31,984 nucleotides of DNA from JACPNA01 sp964429715 (GTDB taxonomy: Archaea; Nanobdellota; Nanobdellia; Woesearchaeales; GW2011-AR9). Made by a program: the position numbers and the translations under genes. Below the pieces are notes generated by a model. It ran no database searches, was not told the origin of the DNA, and worked only from the letters and a program-made list of their open reading frames with translations. Location: positions 1-31,984 of the forward strand of contig CAYSCV010000004.1 of assembly GCA_964429715.1 (NCBI GenBank), given 5' to 3'. Shown in pieces: positions 1 to 5,696 of the stretch (its first letter is position 1; each line of letters starts with the position of its first letter).

Positions 1-1737
1 CAAAGTATTTTCTACCTCGTCACCTACATGCGCCATACCCCTAACCTTGAACGTGCCATTGGATTCGCTGCTGACCACCTTGAACAACCCCTCTCTCTCG
101 ACTTTAGAAAAATTCTCTGGGACGTCGAAACCCAAAAATATTCCACAATAAGAGACTCCGCCAACGCCTACCTAAACCAATGGAAAGAATGGGACCGCGA
201 ATTCGTCGAATCTTTTCATTTGATTGAATCCTCTTTATATGAACCATCTGACGAACGCCGTCTCACTTTACTAGACAAAGCTCTCGACGTCATCTTAAAC
301 GGCACCTATGAAAATATGCTTCACTACGCACACGAATTAAAATCTCCCATGACCATGCTCCACATGCTTGGTGTCATTCTCCCCATCCTAGGTTTAGTCA
401 TACTCCCACTCGTCGTCAGCTTCATGGCTGGTGGCTCTAATCCTTTCACAACCGCCATCTATATCGCCGTTCTCTACAACATCTCCCTCCCCATCGGCGT
501 CTATTACCTTGGCCGCACCATCCTCTCTAAACGTCCTGCCGGCTATGGCTCAACGGACCCAAGCGAAAAACCCGGTGCGAAACAACTTCGCAACATCAAC
601 CTCAGCCTCAGCACCACCACAACCCTTAGCATCAACCCCATCTTCATCAGCATCTTCATCCTCATCATCGGCTTGCTCATCGGCCTCACCCCCTTAATTC
701 TACACTCTCTCAATGCTCAAGACATTTCATTTAACGAACAAGGAACTCTCAAGCTGCTTGACTATGTCTGCCCGCCAGATAAAGGTCTTGAATGCAAAGA
801 AACAGATAAAATAGGTCCATTTGGTATCGGCGCATCATTACTCTCAGTTGTCCTCATCGCCACCCTCGGCATCTCATTTGGCTTATACTACTCTCTCAGA
901 TCAAAAAACGTTCTCGCCCTCCGCGAACGCACAAGAAATTTAGAAGATGAATTCGCCTCGGCATTATTCCAACTCGGCAACCGTTTGGGAGATGGCTTGC
1001 CAGCTGAAATCGCCTTCGCCAAAGTCGCCCAAACCATGCGTGACACAACTTCTGGTGAATTCTTCAACATCGCTGAAAAAAATATTACAAAACTCGGGAT
1101 GGGTTTAGAACGCGCCCTCTTCGACCCAAAAGTCGGCGCCGTTTCTCTGTATCCCTCAAAAGTCATCGAATCCTCCATGAAAGTATTAATTGAAAGCGCG
1201 AAACGAGGACCCCGAATTGCCGCCCAAGCTCTCCTCTCCATGTCCCGTTACATCAAAGAAATCCATTCCGTTGAAGAACGTTTGAAAGACCTTATGGCAG
1301 ACATCATTTCCTCCATGAAAGCCCAAACCAGCTTTCTCACCCCTGCTATCGCCGGAATCGTCATTGGTATCACCTCCATGATTTCAACCATACTAACTAA
1401 ACTTAGCGCCCAACTCGGTGCAATTACTTCACAAAACGCTGCCGGTGGTAGCGCCGGAGGCATGTCTGACATGTTAAACATCTTTGGCATTGGTATACCC
1501 ACCTATCACTTCCAAATCGTTGTTGGCATTTACATTGTCCAAATAACATATATCCTCACAATTCTCAGCAACGGCATCGAAAACGGCGCCGATAAATTAG
1601 GCGAACGCTACGAATTAGGAAAAAATCTCATCAACAGCACATTATTATATTGCGCACTCGCTGCAATCGTCATTGTCCTCTTCAACTTATTCGCTAGTTC
1701 CATATTAACAAATAGTATGCCTGGGATTAGTCCATAG
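1..1737 (+). CDS. FlaJ/TadC-type archaellum/pilus assembly platform protein (5' truncated)
   Basis: Integral membrane platform of a type IV pilus-like machine (type II secretion F family), which works with a FlaI/PilT-type ATPase to assemble archaella or pili. The reading frame is open to the left edge, and residues before the first ATG at 28 (FYLVTYM) continue the conserved region 'LVTYMRHTPNLERAIGFAA', so the gene starts outside the window. At least seven hydrophobic segments are visible: a pair near residues 110-163 (from the ATG at 28), one near 205-226, one near 268-288, and three in the C-terminal 130 residues. The soluble F-domain block 'FASALFQLGNRLGDGLPAEIAF' is typical of FlaJ. The stop codon is TAG. 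Whether it serves an archaellum or another pilus cannot be told from this fragment. Family call is confident, specific machine is not. Confidence 0.88.
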   Translation, partial: QSIFYLVTYMRHTPNLERAIGFAADHLEQPLSLDFRKILWDVETQKYSTIRDSANAYLNQWKEWDREFVESFHLIESSLYEPSDERRLTLLDKALDVILNGTYENMLHYAHELKSPMTMLHMLGVILPILGLVILPLVVSFMAGGSNPFTTAIYIAVLYNISLPIGVYYLGRTILSKRPAGYGSTDPSEKPGAKQLRNINLSLSTTTTLSINPIFISIFILIIGLLIGLTPLILHSLNAQDISFNEQGTLKLLDYVCPPDKGLECKETDKIGPFGIGASLLSVVLIATLGISFGLYYSLRSKNVLALRERTRNLEDEFASALFQLGNRLGDGLPAEIAFAKVAQTMRDTTSGEFFNIAEKNITKLGMGLERALFDPKVGAVSLYPSKVIESSMKVLIESAKRGPRIAAQALLSMSRYIKEIHSVEERLKDLMADIISSMKAQTSFLTPAIAGIVIGITSMISTILTKLSAQLGAITSQNAAGGSAGGMSDMLNIFGIGIPTYHFQIVVGIYIVQITYILTILSNGIENGADKLGERYELGKNLINSTLLYCALAAIVIVLFNLFASSILTNSMPGISP

Positions 1738-1877
1738 ATAAATAAGATATATCAATAACTAAAACAACAAAAATCAAGATATTAGTTAAGAAGAATAACC
1801 GTAATTGATAAAACAAAAATATATTTCTTTAACCATCAGATTAAGTTGATTAAACAAAAAATATGGGGCCACGGGGA

Positions 1878-1906
1878 CTTTCAATCCACTTCTCACGAAA
1901 TGACCT
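1878..1906 (-). other. tRNA-Phe intron 2, T-loop position 59/60
   Basis: Twenty-nine nt interrupt the T loop. The bulge-helix-bulge is very clean: central helix TTCA with TGAA (four Watson-Crick pairs), 5' bulge AA^A, 3' bulge AG^T, then an intron hairpin TCATTTC/GAAGTGG closed by a GUGA (GNRA-type) tetraloop. Removal restores a normal TTCAAAT T loop and leaves the 5-bp T stem intact. Confidence 0.85.
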
Positions 1907-1928
1907 TTTGAACCCCGGACGTCATGGT

Positions 1929-1968
1929 CTCAGAGTTGCTTTGACATTCGTAAACATCACCAAGCCTT
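1929..1968 (-). other. tRNA-Phe intron 1, canonical position 37/38
   Basis: Forty nt lie between G37 and A38. Bulge-helix-bulge: the anticodon stem is followed by a 3-nt bulge on each side (AG^A at the 3' site, AG^A at the 5' site) and a 4-bp central helix of CTGA with TCTG, which contains one U-U mismatch. Position 37/38 is the standard archaeal site. Confidence 0.82.
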
Positions 1969-2030
1969 CTTCAGCCATGTGTTCTCCCGGTCTGAACTAT
2001 GGCCCCAATAATCATTAAAATCTACCTTTT

Positions 2031-2040
2031 ATTTATAATA
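2031..2040 (-). promoter_or_regulatory. TATA box of tRNA-Phe
   Basis: Minus-strand TATTATAAAT lies about 25-34 bp before the 5' end of tRNA-Phe (2006), the expected archaeal distance. Confidence 0.6.
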
Positions 2041-2065
2041 GTTTTGGTTGAGAACCCCCCAAACA

Positions 2066-2074
2066 TTTATATAT
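2066..2074 (+). promoter_or_regulatory. TATA box, leaderless-type promoter
   Basis: TTTATATAT lies 22-30 bp before the ATG at 2096. This spacing puts transcription start at or next to the ATG and argues for 2096 rather than the TTG at 2048, which lies upstream of this box. Confidence 0.6.
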
Positions 2075-2095
2075 CTTAAAAATTTACCTTTACCC

Positions 2096-2899
2096 ATGAA
2101 AAAAAAGAAGGTGAATAAGAAAAGTCATAAATCTACAAAAATACAACCTCACGTAACTCTTACAAAAGAACTTCCCAACAAATCTTTCTGGGCTTTTCTC
2201 GTTATCATCTTCCTCTCCTCATTTCTGACACTAACCACAATTACCGAAGATAATTCAACTTTAACCGGCAATGCCGCCATCCAAGTAATTTCTTATCAAC
2301 CAGCTGATACAAATCTATTCTTTGAAATCCGCAACGTCAAAAACCTCAAAGACGCCACAGCAACTTTCTCCGAAACAATCAAAAACGGCAAAATAATCTT
2401 CAAAGAACCAGACCTTCCACCCTCATTTGATGGTGCACTTCTCTCCGCATTTACGATAGATTCCCCCGACGCCGCTAAAATTCAACAATTAACTATTACA
2501 TTAAAAATAAAAGAAAGTGAGATTGCAGCCGCTAAACTTCTCCCTGCAGAAGTACTTGTCTACCAAGATAATCAAGCACTTCCCACAACTCTTAGCCACA
2601 GCAAAGATGACTATGTATATTATACTACAACTACAACAACATTCGGCACATTTGCGATAGGCAAACAAAAATTAAAACTAATGAAGACAGAACAACCAAC
2701 CTCAAAACCAGAAATACCTCCAACAGCAATTGAACAAACAAGCTCCCTTCCTGCTGTAGAACAGCAACCAAAAACCATAACCCCAGTAATACCAAAATCT
2801 GAACCTCAAATAAATACACCTATTACTGAAAAAGTAACTCCTACTCCTCAGCCAACCGTTTGGCAGAACATCAAACACTTCTTTAAAAATTTATTTTAA
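2096..2899 (+). CDS. anchored surface protein with PGF-pre-PGF-like domain and LTG motif
   Basis: 267 residues, function unknown. The ATG at 2096 is chosen because the upstream TTG at 2048 lies before the TATA box. Order: a strongly basic N terminus (MKKKKVNKK), one membrane segment near residues 36-54, then TLTGNAAIQ, the juxtamembrane motif shared by other surface proteins here. Residues about 70-190 form a beta-rich domain ending 'TTTTTFGTFAIG', which resembles the end of PGF-pre-PGF domains of archaeal surface proteins (by eye only). A Pro/Thr/Glu-rich stalk follows, and the protein ends in an amphipathic or hydrophobic tail (WQNIKHFFKNLF). It is probably anchored at the N terminus and exposed outside the cell. 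It has its own promoter and no operon partner. Confidence 0.75.
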   Translation: MKKKKVNKKSHKSTKIQPHVTLTKELPNKSFWAFLVIIFLSSFLTLTTITEDNSTLTGNAAIQVISYQPADTNLFFEIRNVKNLKDATATFSETIKNGKIIFKEPDLPPSFDGALLSAFTIDSPDAAKIQQLTITLKIKESEIAAAKLLPAEVLVYQDNQALPTTLSHSKDDYVYYTTTTTTFGTFAIGKQKLKLMKTEQPTSKPEIPPTAIEQTSSLPAVEQQPKTITPVIPKSEPQINTPITEKVTPTPQPTVWQNIKHFFKNLF

Positions 2900-2974
2900 G
2901 TGAAAAACTCTTAGAACACAATCTTATAATAATAGACACAAACCTACTACTTTCAAACTTAAAAAATTATTTTT

Positions 2975-3035
2975 CCGGTCGTGGGGCTGACAGAGGAACG
3001 CCCCACTTGACGATCTCGCCTAAGATATTGGCTGG
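2975..3035. other. structured intergenic element, possible small RNA (strand unknown)
   Basis: GTGGGGC (2981-2987) pairs with GCCCCAC (3000-3006) around a 12-nt loop. The stem is extended by GTC/GAC (2978-2980 with 3009-3011) across a TT bulge. CCGG at 2975-2978 can instead pair with CTGG at 3032-3035 to close a junction with a GCC/GGC hairpin. On the plus strand the loop begins UGA and contains GGA, slightly like a K-loop. No known RNA family was recognised. The block is GC-rich in AT-rich intergenic DNA. Confidence 0.3.
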
Positions 3036-3060
3036 TAGAACATCAAAAACTTTTTCTAAA
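3032..3060 (+). repeat. degenerate copy of the 3' end of the upstream gene
   Basis: This stretch matches the end of the 2096-2899 gene (about 2871-2898): TGG-AGAACATCAAA-ACTT-TT-TAAA with a few substitutions and a one-base insertion. It would read W-stop-N-I-K-N-F-F-stop. It looks like a remnant of a duplicated C terminus. A second short hairpin (ACAG CAAG CTGT flanked by CCC/GGG) follows at about 3070-3088. Confidence 0.4.
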
Positions 3061-3144
3061 TGAACCTCCCCACAGCAAGCTGTAGGGAATTACCTAATTA
3101 AACACACCTCAATACAATTTTTACAATCTTTTTTATAAGACCGC

Positions 3145-3702
3145 TTAAGAAAGAACAGTTGCTTTTATTATCTTTACCTCTTCTAAAGGCCTATCCTGAG
3201 CATCCGTTTTAACTTTCGCAATCGCATCAATAACATCCATCCCCTCCACAACTTTCCCAAAAACCGGATGCTTTCCATCTAAGAAATTATTATTAGCAAG
3301 ATTGATAAAAAACTGGCTTGAACCCGTATTCGGCCCCGCATTTGCCATGCTAATTGTTCCTCGAACATTTCTCTGCACACCATTAAACTCATCTTTAATC
3401 ATCGGAATACTCTTATCACCAAATCCTGTACCTGTTGGATCTCCCCCTTGAATCATAAAACCTGGAATCACCCTATGGAAAATAACCCCATTGTAAACTC
3501 CTTTTCTAACCAGATTTTCAAAATTTCCCACCGTAATCTCTTGCTCAGAATATAACTCAATAAGTATATCCCCTTTTGTCGTTTCAAATAAAACTCTCGT
3601 ATTTTCAGATTGTAGTGTGTTTGCCATGTTAAAATAATATATCCCTCCAATTAATCCTATAACTAGAATAATACCGCTAATTAATAATACTGTTTGATTC
3701 AT
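3145..3702 (-). CDS. membrane-anchored cyclophilin-type peptidyl-prolyl cis-trans isomerase
   Basis: Catalyses cis-trans isomerisation of X-Pro bonds during protein folding. 185 residues: an N-terminal membrane segment (about 4-24), then a complete cyclophilin domain from residue 37. Conserved marks include 'VIFHRVIPGFMIQGGD' with the catalytic Arg (R77) and F/M/Q (82, 83, 85), 'GTISMAN', 'GSSQFFI', and 'LDGKHPVFGKV' with His 145. The Trp of human CypA is replaced by Leu in FLDGKH, as is common in prokaryotic forms. The single N-terminal anchor without an evident signal-peptidase site suggests an enzyme held on the outer face of the membrane, which suits a locus full of exported Pro-containing proteins. 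It has its own leaderless-type promoter just upstream. Confidence 0.95.
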   Translation of the reverse strand: MNQTVLLISGIILVIGLIGGIYYFNMANTLQSENTRVLFETTKGDILIELYSEQEITVGNFENLVRKGVYNGVIFHRVIPGFMIQGGDPTGTGFGDKSIPMIKDEFNGVQRNVRGTISMANAGPNTGSSQFFINLANNNFLDGKHPVFGKVVEGMDVIDAIAKVKTDAQDRPLEEVKIIKATVLS

Positions 3703-3724
3703 AAGTATTGAAAATTGAGAGGTG

Positions 3725-3734
3725 ATTTATAAAT
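3725..3734 (-). promoter_or_regulatory. TATA box of the cyclophilin gene
   Basis: Minus-strand ATTTATAAAT lies 23-32 bp before the start codon at 3702, so the transcript is predicted to be leaderless. Confidence 0.6.
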
Positions 3735-3756
3735 TTTTGGAAAAGAACTAACCAAG

Positions 3757-3772
3757 AAAAAAAAGAAAAAAA
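3757..3772 (-). terminator. poly-T terminator after the zinc-ribbon gene
   Basis: On the minus strand two T runs (T7 and T8, split by one C) lie just downstream of the small zinc-ribbon gene and upstream of the cyclophilin promoter. Archaeal RNA polymerase terminates at such T tracts. Confidence 0.5.
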
Positions 3773-3782
3773 GAATTAATAT

Positions 3783-3917
3783 TTAATAACCCCTGCAACT
3801 CGCACAATAATACCGATTTGCGTTCTCCACCACAATTCGTGCATTACAACTCTTGCAACATCGCTGGATCTTAAACTTCTTAACCTCCTGAAAAACGTGC
3901 TGCTTCAGTTTAACCAC
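3783..3917 (-). CDS. 44-residue zinc-ribbon protein
   Basis: Short gene with two Cys pairs: residues 'RCCKSCNARIVVENANRYYCASC', that is CxxC, 15 residues, CxxC, the spacing of a compact zinc ribbon. The N-terminal half is basic (KLKQHVFQEVKKFK), which would suit RNA or DNA binding. Function unknown. The GTG at 3917 is the only usual start codon after the upstream in-frame TAA. The same bases resemble the GGTGG ribosome-binding site used by other genes here (GGTGG then TTAAACTG), so the exact start is uncertain. A TATA box at 3981-3991 fits a leadered transcript, and a poly-T terminator follows. Real status is supported by the Cys spacing and flanking signals; database comparison was not possible. 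Confidence 0.7.
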   Translation of the reverse strand: MVKLKQHVFQEVKKFKIQRCCKSCNARIVVENANRYYCASCRGY

Positions 3918-3980
3918 CTTCTTTTTTTATAAAAGTACCCCATCTACAAAGTACCTTAATCTGGTAGTAAAGAAACAAAC

Positions 3981-3991
3981 TATATAAATAT
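3981..3991 (-). promoter_or_regulatory. TATA box, probably for the zinc-ribbon gene
   Basis: Minus-strand ATATTTATATA lies about 64-74 bp upstream of the GTG at 3917, which would give a leader of about 40 nt. The plus strand is also TATA-like, so direction is not certain. Confidence 0.4.
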
Positions 3992-4033
3992 TTCGCTTCT
4001 CTAACTCCAAAATATCAAAATATTTCTAAAACA

Positions 4034-4043
4034 TTTATAAATA
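4034..4043 (+). promoter_or_regulatory. TATA box upstream of the GTPase gene
   Basis: TTTATAAATA followed by GG is the same motif as in front of the L10e gene. It lies about 136-145 bp before the GTPase ATG (4179), so the transcript would have a leader of about 110 nt or there is a second, weaker promoter nearer the gene. No gene was seen between 4044 and 4178. Confidence 0.45.
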
Positions 4044-4178
4044 GGCCTCATTCTAACCTATTGACTGTAAACTAAACATTAAAACACAAGAATTATAACC
4101 ACAAAATACACCGATTTAAAGACAATTAATAGAGTACATTTAACAACTAAAAAAAATAAAAAAATTGCATTTAACACC

Positions 4179-5219
4179 ATGAACTTTGAAAAAATCCCCC
4201 CGGTAGAGAACCATAAACAACTAATAGACATCGCTTTTCGCAGAGCCAGAGAACATCTCGCCCAAAAAAAATTATCTGGCGACCAGCTGACAAAAATAAA
4301 AACCCTTGAAACAAGTAAAATTGATGTTATTAAAGATATCCTCTGCTCTCGTCTTACAAAAACCTCAGAAGTTTTCCCATATGTTACCAACCTCAACATC
4401 TTTTACCAAAAACTCTTCGCTGTAACCCTAGACATCCCTAATTTCAAAAAATCCGTCGCCTCTCTCACCTGGGCTATCAACAAGATTAAACAATTCCAAA
4501 AAATCTACAACTCCAAAATCAATAGATCATCACAAGCAACACAAATTCGCCAATACTCCGCCGAATGTTATGGCCGTATATCATCCATCCTCAAACAAAT
4601 CAACCCTCAGCTTGTCTATCTTGAACAATGCCGCCGTATCATGCGCACCTACCCTGACATCAAAGAAATGTATACCGTCTGCTTATACGGCTTTCCCAAC
4701 GTCGGCAAAAGTACTCTTTTAAACCATCTCACCCATACAAAAGCCGAAGTCGCCGCCTATGCATTTACCACTAAAACCATCAACGCCGGCTATCTCAAGC
4801 CAACCCCTCTTAGCTCCACTAACCCTCACCCAACCATCCAGATCCTTGACGTACCAGGTACGTTAGACCGCAAAAACAAACTCAACCTCATCGAACAACA
4901 AGCCGACATCGTTTTACACGAACTATCTAACATCATCATCTTCGTCTTCGACCTCAGCGAATACTCCGGATACTCCGTCAAATCCCAAGAAAAACTGCTC
5001 CAAAATCTTCATTCTCTTGGTAAAAAAAGACAGATTCTTATCTATTTCAGTAAAATTGACCTAACTGAACCAGAATTATTAAAAGAATACCAAAAAGAAT
5101 ACAAAGGAAAATATTATACAATTGACACATTAGAAGACTTAAAAACAAGACTTATCGAACAGGCTATTAAAGATACCCCTCCACCCCCTCCTCCTATCCC
5201 CTCAGAAACAGAAGCATAA
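4179..5219 (+). CDS. NOG1-like archaeal GTPase (ribosome biogenesis)
   Basis: 346-residue GTPase of the Obg/NOG1 group, whose eukaryotic member acts in 60S subunit maturation. Residues 1-160 are an alpha-helical N-terminal domain as in NOG1. The G domain has the P-loop GFPNVGKST (171-179), a Thr-containing switch I region (AAYAFTTKTINAGY), DVPGT for G3 (about 224-228), and SKID for G4 (about 287-290). The C terminus ends in a Pro-rich tail (TPPPPPPIP). Length matches archaeal NOG1 proteins, which lack the long eukaryotic extension. It stands alone, with the ArsR gene 134 bp downstream. Domain call is firm. The ribosomal role is from family knowledge. Confidence 0.92.
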   Translation: MNFEKIPPVENHKQLIDIAFRRAREHLAQKKLSGDQLTKIKTLETSKIDVIKDILCSRLTKTSEVFPYVTNLNIFYQKLFAVTLDIPNFKKSVASLTWAINKIKQFQKIYNSKINRSSQATQIRQYSAECYGRISSILKQINPQLVYLEQCRRIMRTYPDIKEMYTVCLYGFPNVGKSTLLNHLTHTKAEVAAYAFTTKTINAGYLKPTPLSSTNPHPTIQILDVPGTLDRKNKLNLIEQQADIVLHELSNIIIFVFDLSEYSGYSVKSQEKLLQNLHSLGKKRQILIYFSKIDLTEPELLKEYQKEYKGKYYTIDTLEDLKTRLIEQAIKDTPPPPPPIPSETEA

Positions 5220-5262
5220 ATTCTCAAATTCGACGAAAAAAAGAACAATTTCTCACACACCA

Positions 5263-5323
5263 TAGTTTCACACATACGAAACTACACAACTTCATAACAC
5301 AATAACTTCACAAATAGGAAACT
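5263..5323. promoter_or_regulatory. operator array upstream of the ArsR gene
   Basis: Site 1 is a perfect inverted repeat: TAGTTTC (5263-5269), 8-nt spacer, GAAACTA (5278-5284). Site 3 is AACTTC (5304-5309), 8-nt spacer, GAAACT (5318-5323), one arm imperfect. Between them a weaker copy, AACTTC (5288-5293), 8-nt spacer, ATAACT (5302-5307), overlaps site 3. Centres of sites 1 and 3 are 40 bp apart, about four helical turns. Site 3 touches the TATA-like element at 5323-5330. ArsR-type dimers bind such repeats, so self-repression is likely. Confidence 0.6.
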
Positions 5324-5330
5324 TTAAAAA
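5323..5330 (+). promoter_or_regulatory. TATA box of the ArsR gene
   Basis: TTTAAAAA lies 24-31 bp before the ATG at 5354 and abuts the last operator arm, so a bound repressor would block TBP. Confidence 0.55.
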
Positions 5331-5353
5331 GCCAAAAGATATTCCAACCCTAA

Positions 5354-5644
5354 ATGCCTAACCAACAGCAAGAGGACCATATCGAAGAAAGACTTTCTCG
5401 AGCGATTAGCGCCTCCTCTCGCCGTCAAATTCTCCGGCTTCTCGCACAACAAGAACTCACCGTCAAAGACATCGCCAAGCAAACCAACCAATCAGTCTCC
5501 CTTGCTTCACGTCACTTAAAACTTCTTCACGACCTCGGCTTCCTCAACGTAAAAAAAGTAACCCCTTACAAATTTTACTCATTAAAATTCAAAGAACTCA
5601 CCGAATTATTAGTACTCTATGACAAAGTCATCACAAAATTATAA
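5354..5644 (+). CDS. ArsR-family winged-helix transcription regulator
   Basis: 96 residues. The DNA-binding core is 'SSRRQILRLLAQQELTVKDIAKQTNQSVSLASRHLKLLHDLGFLNVKK', the classical ArsR helix-turn-helix with recognition helix 'SVSLASRHLKLLHDLGF' (about residues 47-63), followed by a beta wing (VTPYKFYSLK) and a C-terminal dimerisation helix. No Cys metal-binding motif (CVC) is present, so it probably does not sense metals by the ArsR/SmtB route. It lies 52 bp upstream of the giant surface protein gene with no clear promoter between them, so the two are probably co-transcribed. The operator array in front suggests that the protein controls its own promoter and, with it, the surface gene. Confidence 0.9.
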   Translation: MPNQQQEDHIEERLSRAISASSRRQILRLLAQQELTVKDIAKQTNQSVSLASRHLKLLHDLGFLNVKKVTPYKFYSLKFKELTELLVLYDKVITKL

Positions 5645-5696
5645 TCCAAAGACAGCAACATAAAAAAAGCACAAAAATACCTTTCACAACAAAACA

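Larger units (their letters stand above)
1864..2006 (-). tRNA. tRNA-Phe(GAA) with two introns
   Basis: Folded by eye on the minus strand. Acceptor GGGGCCA (2006-2000) pairs perfectly with TGGCCCC (1871-1865), A73 is 1864. D arm GTTC/GAAC encloses a 9-nt loop with GG. Anticodon stem CATGG/CCATG, loop CTGAAGA with anticodon GAA at 1972-1970. Variable loop ACGTC, T stem CGGGG/CCCCG, mature T loop TTCAAAT. The sum of exons is 74 nt, and the pattern (TA after acceptor, GTTCAG, CTGAAGA) fits archaeal tRNA-Phe. Two insertions must be removed: 40 nt at 37/38 (1929-1968) and 29 nt at 59/60 (1878-1906). CCA is not encoded. A TATA box lies about 25-34 bp upstream. Confidence 0.9.

Noticed and set aside
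2048..2095. TTG start at 2048 for the first small surface protein
   Set aside because: It lies upstream of the TATA box at 2066-2074 and adds no recognisable signal; the ATG at 2096 is followed at once by the basic head and TM.
2975..3035. A third intron-bearing tRNA in the structured spacer
   Set aside because: I tried both strands, but no T-arm TTC(R)A with a matching stem and no acceptor pair could be found.
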